Of a DNA stretch of 24,389 bases, positions 1-7,043 are shown piece after piece. Origin of the DNA: an uncultured Collinsella sp. GTDB taxonomy: Bacteria; Actinomycetota; Coriobacteriia; Coriobacteriales; Coriobacteriaceae. The stretch's first letter is position 1. The number at the start of each line of letters is the position of its first letter. Under the pieces are notes generated by a model. That model was not told the DNA's origin. It saw only the letters and a program-made list of their open reading frames with translations, and made no database searches. The DNA is taken from NCBI GenBank assembly GCA_937937835.1, contig CALDBJ010000057.1:1-24389 (forward strand), written 5' to 3'. The position numbers were made by a program, and so were the translations under genes.

Positions 1-67
1 CCCTACCGGGAGTAGCCCCGACGGTTGACAAAACTATAGGAACACCCAATGACTATGAAAGGTATCC

Positions 68-1819
68 ATGGAAACGATCATCAACGTCGACGATGTCTCG
101 TTCTCCTACGGCACGCAGACCGAACAGGCGCTCAGCCACATCTCGCTCGGCGTGAACAAGGGAGATTTCATCGGTATCATCGGGCCCTCGGGCGCCGGCA
201 AGTCCACGCTTGCCGCCTGCCTGTCGGGTGCCGTGCCCCACCACTACACCGGCACGTTCTTTGGGTCCGTCATGGTTGACGACCACGACACCTGCGAAGT
301 CTCGCTCACCGATGTGTCGCAGATCGTCGGCAGCGTGTTGCAGGACATCGACACGCAGATGGTCGCCTCGGTCGTCGAGGACGAGATGCTCTTTGGCCTC
401 GAGAACTTTGGCGTTCCCCACGACCAGATCGAGCAGCGCGTGAGCGAAACGCTCGAGACCGTCGGCATCAGCGACCTGCGCGACCGCGAGATCGCCACCC
501 TCTCGGGCGGACAGAAGCAAAAGGTAGCCATCGCCGCCATCCTCGCCATGCGTCCGCGCGTCTTGGTTCTCGACGAGCCCACCGCGGCACTCGACCCCGC
601 CAGCTCCACGTTGGTTTTCGAGACGCTGCGTGAGGCAAACCGCGCACTTGGAATCACCATCGTCGTCGTTGAGCAAAAGGTCGCCCTGCTCTCGGAGTAC
701 TGCAACCGCGTGCTCGTGCTCAACCATGGCGAAATCGCGCTGCAGGGCGAGCCACACGAGGTCTTCGCGCATACCGACGAGCTCCGTGTCATCGGCGTCG
801 ACTGCCCTCGCGTCACGCGCATCTTCAATAGCCTCGAGGCCGATGGTCTGGCAAGTGGTACCCCCTGCTTGGATGTCGATGAGGCCGAGCGCCTGATTTC
901 GGGCATCGTCGACCCCGCACACGCGGCCATCGAAGCCCAGGCGCCCGCCGGTTCCCCGCATGCACCGTCGTTGCGCTCTCATGCCAAGGACGCAGAACCC
1001 GTACTCACCTTCGACCATGTTGAGTTTGCCTATCCCAATGGCGGCGCCGCCGTACACGACCTTAGCCTGACGCTCTATCCTGGCGAGCTCGTGGGCATCG
1101 TCGGCCAGAACGGTGCCGGCAAGACCACGCTCACCAAGCTGCTCACGGGCCTGCTTAAGCCCGCCTCGGGCAGCGTGCGCGTTACGGGCCTGGATACTGC
1201 CGCGGTCCCCACGAGCCGTATCGCCCGCGAGGCCGCAACGCTCTTCCAAAACCCCGACCGCCAGATCTGCAAGGATACCGTGCTCGACGAGGTCGCCTTT
1301 GGCTTGGAGCTGGGCGGCATGGACCGTGCCGAGGCTCTGCGTCGCGCCCAGCTGGTCATCGACCGCTTTGGTCTGCCCGCCGACGAGGCACCGTTCTCGC
1401 TTTCGCGTGGCCAGCGACAAATGGTGGCACTTGCCTCCGTCGTAGTGGTTGAGCCCAAGATCGTCGTGCTCGACGAGCCCACGAGCGGCTTGGACTACCG
1501 CGAGTGCATGACCGTGATGGAAACGGTACGCACCATGGCCGAGCGCGGTTGCGCCGTCATCATGGTCTGCCACGATATGGAAGTCGTCTCGGATTTTGCC
1601 GAGCGCATTGTGGTAATGGCCGACGGTCGCATCCTCGACCGCGGCCGCACGCACGAGCTGTTCTCGAACATCGAACTCATGCAGCATGCCTACGTTGAGC
1701 CGCCCCAGGTCATCGAACTCTCGCGCCGTCTGGCATCTTCCGTCTCGCCCGCTTTTGCGCAGGTGAGCGAGGTCACCGATGTCGTTCGAATTACCAAGGA
1801 GATGGTCCACCGTGGTTAA
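68..1819 (+). CDS. ECF transporter double ATPase (fused EcfA-type)
   Basis: This 583-residue protein carries two ABC ATPase domains in one chain and should power an energy-coupling-factor vitamin or metal importer at the inner face of the membrane. Domain 1 has Walker A GPSGAGKS at 39-46, signature LSGGQ at 145-149 and Walker B ending LDE at 168-170. Domain 2 has Walker A GQNGAGKT at 346-353, a degenerate signature LSRGQ at 444-448, Walker B ending LDE at 468-470 and switch histidine CHD at 501-503. In domain 1 the position of the switch histidine reads VEQK (201-204), so the histidine appears replaced by glutamine. GAAAGG at 57-62 precedes the ATG. The gene overlaps the EcfT gene by 8 nt. 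The S component that would set substrate specificity is not in the window, so the substrate is unknown. Confidence 0.93.
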   Translation: METIINVDDVSFSYGTQTEQALSHISLGVNKGDFIGIIGPSGAGKSTLAACLSGAVPHHYTGTFFGSVMVDDHDTCEVSLTDVSQIVGSVLQDIDTQMVASVVEDEMLFGLENFGVPHDQIEQRVSETLETVGISDLRDREIATLSGGQKQKVAIAAILAMRPRVLVLDEPTAALDPASSTLVFETLREANRALGITIVVVEQKVALLSEYCNRVLVLNHGEIALQGEPHEVFAHTDELRVIGVDCPRVTRIFNSLEADGLASGTPCLDVDEAERLISGIVDPAHAAIEAQAPAGSPHAPSLRSHAKDAEPVLTFDHVEFAYPNGGAAVHDLSLTLYPGELVGIVGQNGAGKTTLTKLLTGLLKPASGSVRVTGLDTAAVPTSRIAREAATLFQNPDRQICKDTVLDEVAFGLELGGMDRAEALRRAQLVIDRFGLPADEAPFSLSRGQRQMVALASVVVVEPKIVVLDEPTSGLDYRECMTVMETVRTMAERGCAVIMVCHDMEVVSDFAERIVVMADGRILDRGRTHELFSNIELMQHAYVEPPQVIELSRRLASSVSPAFAQVSEVTDVVRITKEMVHRG

Positions 1820-2558
1820 CGTCATCGACTACATGCCGGGCGATACGCTGCTGCATCGCCTGAATCCCGTCGTCAAACTGGGCCTCGCCGCCGCCATCAT
1901 CGTCGGCATCTTCTTGTCCGACACCTACGTGGCGCTGCTGGGCTTTTTGGCACTCACCCTTGCGCTGGGTGCCTATGCCGGCGTCGTCGACCGTCTGTTC
2001 TCGCTGCTCAAGTTGCTGATTCCGCTCGCGCTTATCATGCTGGTGCTCCAGCTGGCCTTTATGCGCGATGGCAACGTGGTGTGGGGCTTTATCACCGACA
2101 CGGGTCTCATCACAGGATCGAAGGCCTGTCTACGCCTGCTGGGTGTGGCGTTACCACTCATCCTCATGCTCATGGTGACCAAGCTCAACGACCTTGCCAA
2201 CGCCTGCGTCGAGGTGCTGCACGTGCCGTATCGCTATGCTTTCACTTTTACCACGGCGCTGCGCTTCGTGCCGGTGTTTGGTCAAGAGATGAACGCCATC
2301 ATGGAGGCGCAGACCGCACGCGGCGTCGAGTACGACACCAAGAACCCCATCAAGAAGCTTAAGCTCATGCTGCCACTGTGCGTGCCGCTGCTCATCTCGA
2401 GCGTGGGCAAGACCGATGCCACAGCCTTGGCGGCAGAACAGCGCGGCTTCTATCTGCGTACGCGCGCCAGCTCGTACAAGCGCTACCCCATCAAGGGCCT
2501 AGACATCGCCGTGCTCATCGTCAGCATCGTCCTCATCGCCATCGGCTTCCTGTTCTAG
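1812..2558 (+). CDS. ecfT: ECF transporter transmembrane component EcfT
   Basis: This 248-residue membrane protein of the EcfT/CbiQ family couples the ATPases to an S component. It has several hydrophobic segments in its N-terminal half (for example the stretch after VVKLGLAA and the one after LLIPLALI) and a last one at the C-terminus (IAVLIVSIVLIAIGFLF). The family's cytoplasmic coupling region carries alanine-arginine-glycine type motifs, seen here as AQTARG near the middle and AEQRGF towards the end. I chose the GTG at 1812, inside the last codons of the ATPase gene, because AAGGAG at 1796-1801 lies 10 nt before it. The frame is open upstream to 1779, but that would give a longer overlap and no better ribosome binding site. 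The 8-nt overlap argues for translational coupling. Confidence 0.9.
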   Translation: MVNVIDYMPGDTLLHRLNPVVKLGLAAAIIVGIFLSDTYVALLGFLALTLALGAYAGVVDRLFSLLKLLIPLALIMLVLQLAFMRDGNVVWGFITDTGLITGSKACLRLLGVALPLILMLMVTKLNDLANACVEVLHVPYRYAFTFTTALRFVPVFGQEMNAIMEAQTARGVEYDTKNPIKKLKLMLPLCVPLLISSVGKTDATALAAEQRGFYLRTRASSYKRYPIKGLDIAVLIVSIVLIAIGFLF

Positions 2559-2588
2559 TTCACCACTGACAGCAACCGCCCAACGCAA

Positions 2589-2623
2589 AAGGCCTCGGCT
2601 CGCACCAAACGAGCCGAGGCCTT
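2589..2623. terminator. Bidirectional intrinsic terminator
   Basis: A perfect 14-bp stem (2589-2602 with 2610-2623) encloses a 7-nt loop. It sits 30 nt after the ecfT stop. On the minus strand it is followed by TTTT and lies 60 nt beyond the racemase stop, so it probably serves both converging units. Confidence 0.85.
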
Positions 2624-2655
2624 ACTGTTTCACCAGATAAAACCTACCAAAATTC

Positions 2656-2676
2656 ACCTGTCCCTTTTTGACAGGT
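2656..2676. repeat. Short inverted repeat after the racemase gene
   Basis: ACCTGTC (2656-2662) and GACAGGT (2670-2676) flank a pyrimidine-rich 7-nt loop. It lies between the racemase stop and the strong terminator. It may be a weak second hairpin or a piece of a dispersed intergenic repeat; the sequence does not decide this. Confidence 0.4.
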
Positions 2677-2682
2677 CGGAAG

Positions 2683-3429
2683 CTAGAGGCGGTAGGGGGC
2701 GCCGCTACGGATGATGGATTCGCGCACCAGGACGTCCATGGCGTCGAGGGTGATCTCGGGCATCTCTCGGTACTTTTGCAGCACCGATAGCTCGGTGCAG
2801 GCCAGAATGACGCGGTCGCAGCCGCTACGGGCGAACTCCCACATCACGCGGTCGAACTTATCCATATCGGGCTCGCGTCCGGCCTTCACATCATCGTAGA
2901 TAAGCGACATCACATCGTTCTGACGTTTCTCGCTGGGATAGACAACCTCAACACCCGCAGCCTTACATTCGCGGCCGTAGACGCCCGCGCCCACGGTTCC
3001 GTCGGTGCCCATGATGCCAATCTTGTGCACCGGCTCGGCCGGCATACTCAGGTTGGGGTCGAACTCGCACTCCCCCATCACCGCACCGGCCAGAGCATAG
3101 CGCACCGACTCACGCGGCATGTGGATAATCGGCACCTTCGTAAACGACTGGATCTGGTCGTAGAAGTAGTGCGACGTGTTGCAGGGAATGGCAATGTGCG
3201 CACAGCCCAGCGACTCGAGTGCCTGGGCACACTCTTTCATGGTCGCCAGCAGCTTGGCATGCTCGCCGGTCTTAATGGCCAACGTGCGGTCGGGCATGGT
3301 CGACTTGGAGAGCACCACCATGTCGATATGTTCCTGATCGCAGGCAGCAGCCGTATGACGCACCACCTGGTCGTAGTAATACGACGTGGCCTCGGCGCCC
3401 ATGCCGCCGATAACTCCCAGCTTTTCCAT
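2683..3429 (-). CDS. Aspartate/glutamate racemase family protein, probable aspartate racemase
   Basis: This 248-residue cytoplasmic PLP-independent racemase probably interconverts L- and D-aspartate. The family uses two cysteines as acid/base catalysts; here they are C83 in PCNTSH and C211 in ACTELS. The N-terminus, KLGVIGGMGAEAT, is typical of the family. The start at 3429 was chosen because AAGGAGG lies just before it, whereas the frame stays open 28 codons further up without a ribosome binding site. The gene is 84 nt downstream of a D-aspartate ligase gene on the same strand, which strongly suggests that its product feeds D-Asp to cell-wall cross-bridging. A segment at about 114-133 (ending LSMPAEP) looks like an insertion. 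Glutamate as substrate cannot be excluded from sequence alone. Confidence 0.87.
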   Translation of the reverse strand: MEKLGVIGGMGAEATSYYYDQVVRHTAAACDQEHIDMVVLSKSTMPDRTLAIKTGEHAKLLATMKECAQALESLGCAHIAIPCNTSHYFYDQIQSFTKVPIIHMPRESVRYALAGAVMGECEFDPNLSMPAEPVHKIGIMGTDGTVGAGVYGRECKAAGVEVVYPSEKRQNDVMSLIYDDVKAGREPDMDKFDRVMWEFARSGCDRVILACTELSVLQKYREMPEITLDAMDVLVRESIIRSGAPYRL

Positions 3430-3451
3430 CGCCGCCTCCTTGGTGACGCTT

Positions 3452-3471
3452 GCGCAATTGCGCGTATCATA
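3452..3471 (-). promoter_or_regulatory. Candidate racemase promoter with palindromic operator
   Basis: On the minus strand a TATGAT -10 hexamer (3466-3471) is followed almost at once by the perfect 12-nt palindrome GCGCAATTGCGC (3452-3463), 23 nt before the ATG. No good -35 is visible. The layout suggests a second promoter inside the ligase-racemase unit, with a dimeric repressor site near the transcription start. No binding protein is known to me for this motif. Confidence 0.45.
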
Positions 3472-3513
3472 CCCGCGCCCGCCCGATGCAAACCGGACGG
3501 GCGCCGCGCTCAT

Positions 3514-4770
3514 CTACTTGTAATACGTCTTGAACAGCTTAAAGTGGCGCAGCTTGGTGTGCCACATGCGCAGCCAGCGGTTAAAGACAAAGTCGCCCTT
3601 CATAAACGAAGGGTCGGCGCCCTTGCCTTCCTTGTCCAGGCGATGCACCTTAGCGCGCAGCTCGGGATCCTTGACGTACTTGTCGACGACGCCCATGGGG
3701 ACGACCATCCACAGCGCCTCGTCCTGCGCCGTCACAAACTCCGGCTCAAACGGGCGGTCGAACACATACTCGTCCACCACATACTTGGCAACGTTAAAGC
3801 CGCTGTTGGTAACGTAGTAGTTGCTGCGGCCCTGGCGCGTGTTGAAATCGAAGAACTTAAACGAGCCGTCGCGCTCGTCGTACTTAACGTCAAAGTTGGA
3901 ATAGCCCACAAAGTTCAGGTCCTCGAGCAGCTTGCGCACGCCGCCCATGAGTTCATCATTGGGCTCGGTAATGATACAGGCATGGTTGCCGACACCGTGG
4001 GGCTGATGCTCCTCGAGCAGCACATGGCCCAGGCACATCATGCGGACCTTGCCGTTGCGGTCGGAATAGCTGGTGAGCACGCGCATGTACTCGTCGTTAC
4101 CGGGCACGCGATCCTGCAAGATCAGATCGTCGGTGTAGCCGCTGGCATACGAATCGCGAATGACCTGTTCCAACTCAGCGCGGTCGGCAATCTCATAGGC
4201 CTTCTTCTGGCCCTCGAACTCGTGCTGCCACCACATGATGCCGTCAGAAGGCTTCAGAATCATCGGGTAAGGAAAATCGATCTGGTCGAGCACTTCGGCA
4301 GGCGCCTCACCCTGGGCATTGAGCATCGCCTTGGTAAAGGTAAACGTGTGCGGATAGGGCACGCCATGCTTCTCGCACAGCTCGTAGAAGATCTCCTTCT
4401 TCTGGCACTGCTCGAGCATGCTGTAGGGCGCGTAGGGAGCGACGATGTTATCCGCCAGCTCATGGGCATCCTTGGCTTGAGCCACGAGAGCGACATAGTT
4501 GTCGCCACAACCCACAAGGACAATCGTCTTATCGGCATGCGCTTGGGCAATGCCGTTGACGGTTTTGAGCATCACGGGCATGGTGTCGATATCCACGTTG
4601 GGCGTGTAGTCGATAATCTGGCTGCGGTACGCGGGACCCGTCTGATACTTGCCAAAGACCAGACTCTTGACCTGGTACTCCTCGTAGAAGGCGCGCGCCA
4701 CCGAATAGGCGTTGATGTCGCCACCGAGCAGCACGGGAATGAACTCGCGCTCTGTAAATTGCAATGCCAT
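3514..4770 (-). CDS. ATP-grasp D-aspartate ligase (peptidoglycan cross-bridge)
   Basis: This 418-residue ATP-grasp enzyme resembles the enterococcal D-aspartate ligase (Aslfm), which ligates D-Asp to the side-chain amine of the third residue of the peptidoglycan stem peptide. The N-terminus EFIPVLLGGDINAYSVAR matches that family's start. The ATP-grasp region includes ILKPSDG (171-177), the EYMRVLT strand (227-233) and the metal-binding segment FFDFNTRQGRSN (306-317). It has no signal peptide and should act in the cytoplasm on lipid-linked precursors. AGGAAG lies before the ATG. The racemase gene downstream supplies the likely substrate, as in other bacteria with a D-Asp cross-bridge. It could instead be a related carboxylate-amine ligase, but the racemase neighbour makes the D-Asp assignment much more likely. 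Confidence 0.85.
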   Translation of the reverse strand: MALQFTEREFIPVLLGGDINAYSVARAFYEEYQVKSLVFGKYQTGPAYRSQIIDYTPNVDIDTMPVMLKTVNGIAQAHADKTIVLVGCGDNYVALVAQAKDAHELADNIVAPYAPYSMLEQCQKKEIFYELCEKHGVPYPHTFTFTKAMLNAQGEAPAEVLDQIDFPYPMILKPSDGIMWWQHEFEGQKKAYEIADRAELEQVIRDSYASGYTDDLILQDRVPGNDEYMRVLTSYSDRNGKVRMMCLGHVLLEEHQPHGVGNHACIITEPNDELMGGVRKLLEDLNFVGYSNFDVKYDERDGSFKFFDFNTRQGRSNYYVTNSGFNVAKYVVDEYVFDRPFEPEFVTAQDEALWMVVPMGVVDKYVKDPELRAKVHRLDKEGKGADPSFMKGDFVFNRWLRMWHTKLRHFKLFKTYYK

Positions 4771-4826
4771 GGAAACTTCCTATCATGAACTGCCCACACA
4801 ACGGGCGGTCTTTGCGCAACTGATTT

Positions 4827-4856
4827 ATTCTAGCGTGCCAAGCCGCCGGCGCCCAA
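4827..4856 (-). promoter_or_regulatory. Candidate promoter of the D-Asp ligase gene
   Basis: On the minus strand TAGAAT (4827-4832) is preceded after 18 nt by TTGGGC (4851-4856). The -10 is good and the -35 weak. It lies 57 nt upstream of the ligase ATG, in the 234-nt gap to the divergent MOSC gene; no other clear feature was seen in that gap. Confidence 0.4.
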
Positions 4857-5004
4857 AGCTCCACCGTATCTATGGCAATCGACGCAATCGTCCAGCACGA
4901 AGGCCAGCACGAAGACGGCGCTCACTGTTGTATGACAATGGGCAATGAACCTACCGTTGTTGTAGGATTCAGCGTATTGACATCTTCGAGCGAAAGGCGC
5001 GCAC

Positions 5005-5637
5005 GTGCCCCAAGACCATCCGACCGATAATCCCATCCTCAATGCCGCGAGGCGCGAGCTGGCGGAACGTGCGAAAGCGACCGCTCCCCTGTGCACGGCA
5101 AACGACGCCTACAACGGGCCCGCCCGCATCGTCTCGATCAACACGTCGGCACACAAGGGCACGCGCAAGTCGCCCGTCGCCGATGGACGCGACACCGTTA
5201 TAGAGCAATTTGGTCTCGCCACCGATGCGCACGCCGGACATTGGCACCGCCAGGTCTCTTTTTTAGCCGCGGAGTCCATCCAGACGGCGCAGGCACGCGG
5301 GCTCGACGTTCACGAGGGTGACTTTGGAGAAAACTTCACAACCCGGGGCATCAACCTGTTCTCGCTCCCCTTGGGCACACAGCTCAAGCTTGGAAGCGAC
5401 GTGCTCGTCGAAATCAGCCAAATCGGCAAGGTCTGCCACACCCGTTGCGCCATCTACTATTTCGCTGGCGACTGCATCTTTCCCCACGAGGGCGTTTTTG
5501 GCGTGGCACTAAAGGGCGGAGAGGTCCATACCGGCGACGATATCCGGGTAGTCAAACTCGGCGACGGCACCTGTTCGTTCACCCCCGCCGAGGCCCTCGA
5601 AGAGATTGAGCAGGCTCGCCAGAAGGGCGCGCTGTAG
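5005..5637 (+). CDS. MOSC domain-containing protein
   Basis: This 210-residue cytoplasmic protein has a MOSC fold (molybdenum cofactor sulfurase C-terminal domain), a family that binds or transfers sulfur and metal-sulfur ligands. Visible family features are DAHAGHWHRQVS (74-85), EGDFGENFTT (104-113) and a cysteine-rich segment with C144, C148 and C157 (GKVCHTRC and AGDC); C144 lies where MOSC proteins usually carry their conserved cysteine. The first 35 residues are extra and probably disordered. The GTG start has GAAAGG 7 nt upstream; there is no better in-frame start before the domain. TTGACA occurs at 4977-4982 without a convincing -10. No molybdenum cofactor genes lie nearby, so its exact partner is unknown. 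Confidence 0.85.
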   Translation: MPQDHPTDNPILNAARRELAERAKATAPLCTANDAYNGPARIVSINTSAHKGTRKSPVADGRDTVIEQFGLATDAHAGHWHRQVSFLAAESIQTAQARGLDVHEGDFGENFTTRGINLFSLPLGTQLKLGSDVLVEISQIGKVCHTRCAIYYFAGDCIFPHEGVFGVALKGGEVHTGDDIRVVKLGDGTCSFTPAEALEEIEQARQKGAL

Positions 5638-5671
5638 CTGTAAAACCCCACGTTGAGATGGCTTTTACAGC
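5637..5671. terminator. Inverted repeat at the end of the MOSC gene
   Basis: GCTGTAAAA (5637-5645) pairs with TTTTACAGC (5663-5671) across a 17-nt loop; the left arm begins at the last base of the stop codon. There is no U-tract after it, so it is a weak terminator candidate, or an mRNA 3'-end stabiliser. Confidence 0.4.
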
Positions 5672-5706
5672 CCAAAACTCCTCTCAAACAGAGCTCCGTA
5701 ACGTTA

Positions 5707-5829
5707 AAGTTGAACTCTATGGTTTCTCAACAATTCATCATAACTGCAGGTCAAAGCCAAAGCCTCAAGTTCAACTTGACCCTTTGGGACCTTTAAGGTT
5801 CAAGTTGAGGTCGAAAGCAGTAGTAGAAT
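5707..5829 (+). promoter_or_regulatory. Promoter region with repeated AAGTTGA/TCAACTT sites
   Basis: The 234-nt gap before the hydrolase gene holds three related elements: AAGTTGAACT at 5707-5716, the perfect inverted repeat TCAAGTT-C-AACTTGA at 5765-5779 and TCAAGTTGA at 5800-5808. The second and third can also fold into a long stem. A -10-like TAGAAT lies at 5824-5829, 43 nt before the ATG; no clear -35 is seen, as expected for an activator-dependent or MerR-type promoter. The inverted repeat resembles the CCTCAAGTT-AACTTGAGG type operator of SoxR/MerR regulators. The regulator itself is not identified. Confidence 0.5.
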
Positions 5830-5871
5830 ACCGTTCGAACCATAACCTACGATTGATTGCAGAGGGACTGG

Positions 5872-7005
5872 ATGCAGCATTCGAATCATCGCACCGCAGC
5901 GCTCATTGCGTCGAAGCCGGCTCGTATCATCACGAGCGCCGCGCTCGCCGTTGCGCTGACGGCCACGCCGATGCTCTCCCCCGTTGCGGCGTATGCCGCC
6001 TCGCAGGCAACGCAGGACCAGCTTTCCGCAGCCCAGCAGAAGATCGAAGCCGCCACGAGCGCCTACAACGACGCCCGCACCAAACTCGATGACCTGCAAA
6101 AGCAGATTGACTCCAATGAGGCAAGCATCGAGGAAATCGAGGCTAAGCTTCCCGAGCAGCAGGCCAAGGCAAGCTCCGCCATGCGCGATCTGTATAAGTA
6201 TCAGAAGGGCACCAACCCCATCGTGAGCTTCCTGGTCAACGCGCAGAGCCTGGGTGAGTTCATCACGACCTGCAAATACACCAACCAGATCACGAGCTCG
6301 AGCGTCGACGAGATCGAACAGCTCAATAACATGCAAACCGAACTCGAACAGAACAAGGCTGAGCTCCAGCAGGCCAAGTCTCAGCTTGAGGCAGAGCAGA
6401 AAAACGCCGAGGATGCGCTGGCGCAGGCCCAGCAGCTCCGCAGCGAGGCACAGGCAAAAGCCGAGCAGGAAAATGCCGCCGAGCTTGCCAAGCTTGAGGC
6501 CGATAAGGCCGCTGCCGCTGAGAAGCTCTCGGGCGAGGGCGTGAGCGGCAGCAATTCCAGCAGCCAGGCCACTAACACCAACACCACCATCGACACCACG
6601 GTGAACAACGCCAATACCGGTAGCTCCGATTACGATTCGTTCATTAATGAGTGGACGAGCCGCATCGACAATTATCTCGCCGGCTCCCCCATGGCAGGCC
6701 AGGGCTATAACTTTGCCGTCGCCGCTTGGAATACCGGTGTCGACCCCCGTTGGTCCCCCGCCATCGCCTGCATCGAGAGCACCAAGGGTGCTTATTGCGC
6801 CAATTCTTACAACGCCTGGGGCTGGAGTGCCCGTGGCGGCGGTTGGCGCAGCTTTGGCAGCTGGAGCGAGGGCATCTCCGCCCACGTTGCCTATCTGGGC
6901 GCCAACTACGGCTCCACCCTTACCCCGGCTGCGGCCAAAAAGTACTGCCCGCCCACGTGGCAGGACTGGTACAACAAAGTCGCCGCTCAGATGAACCGCA
7001 TCTAA
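5872..7005 (+). CDS. Secreted coiled-coil protein with lysozyme-like domain (cell-wall hydrolase)
   Basis: This 377-residue protein has a Sec signal peptide (hydrophobic core about 20-40, probable cleavage near AYA-AS at 42). A long coiled coil rich in E, Q, A and K (about 45-215, PcsB/FtsX-partner style) follows, then a Ser/Thr/Asn-rich linker (about 220-250). The C-terminal domain of about 125 residues carries DPRWSPAIACIESTKG, where the glutamate of IES is the probable catalytic acid, and YNAWGWS. The C-terminal domain is like those in Coriobacteriia glucosaminidase or transglycosylase-like proteins, so it should cleave peptidoglycan glycan strands outside the cell. The ATG at 5872 was chosen because AGAGGG lies 6 nt upstream; a TTG at 5857 in the same frame has no ribosome binding site. 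The precise bond cleaved is not certain. Confidence 0.82.
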   Translation: MQHSNHRTAALIASKPARIITSAALAVALTATPMLSPVAAYAASQATQDQLSAAQQKIEAATSAYNDARTKLDDLQKQIDSNEASIEEIEAKLPEQQAKASSAMRDLYKYQKGTNPIVSFLVNAQSLGEFITTCKYTNQITSSSVDEIEQLNNMQTELEQNKAELQQAKSQLEAEQKNAEDALAQAQQLRSEAQAKAEQENAAELAKLEADKAAAAEKLSGEGVSGSNSSSQATNTNTTIDTTVNNANTGSSDYDSFINEWTSRIDNYLAGSPMAGQGYNFAVAAWNTGVDPRWSPAIACIESTKGAYCANSYNAWGWSARGGGWRSFGSWSEGISAHVAYLGANYGSTLTPAAAKKYCPPTWQDWYNKVAAQMNRI

Positions 7006-7015
7006 GTGCAACTGC

Positions 7016-7040
7016 AAAGGGCCCCAATGGGGCCCTTTTT
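7016..7040 (+). terminator. Intrinsic terminator of the hydrolase gene
   Basis: A 10-bp stem, AAAGGGCCCC (7016-7025) with GGGGCCCTTT (7029-7038), closes a 3-nt loop and is followed by T-rich sequence. It begins 11 nt after the stop and ends just before the stop of the converging kinase gene. Confidence 0.92.
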
Positions 7041-7043
7041 CTT

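Noticed and set aside
1..60. Possible end of an upstream gene or promoter at the left edge
   Set aside because: A TAG at 13-15 and a TTGACA at 25-30 are visible, but neither a coding frame nor a -10 can be supported from so little sequence.
53..1825. Long open frame opposite the ECF ATPase gene (590 codons)
   Set aside because: It is antisense to an unmistakable ABC ATPase; its composition (His, Asp, Gly, Arg-rich) is that of a reversed GC-rich gene, and it has no recognisable domain.
3025..4788. Long plus-strand open frame opposite the D-Asp ligase and racemase genes
   Set aside because: It covers two genes with clear family motifs and shows only shadow-type composition.
4977..4982. TTGACA as the MOSC promoter -35
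   Set aside because: No -10-like hexamer lies 16-18 nt downstream; at that distance the sequence already reaches the start codon.
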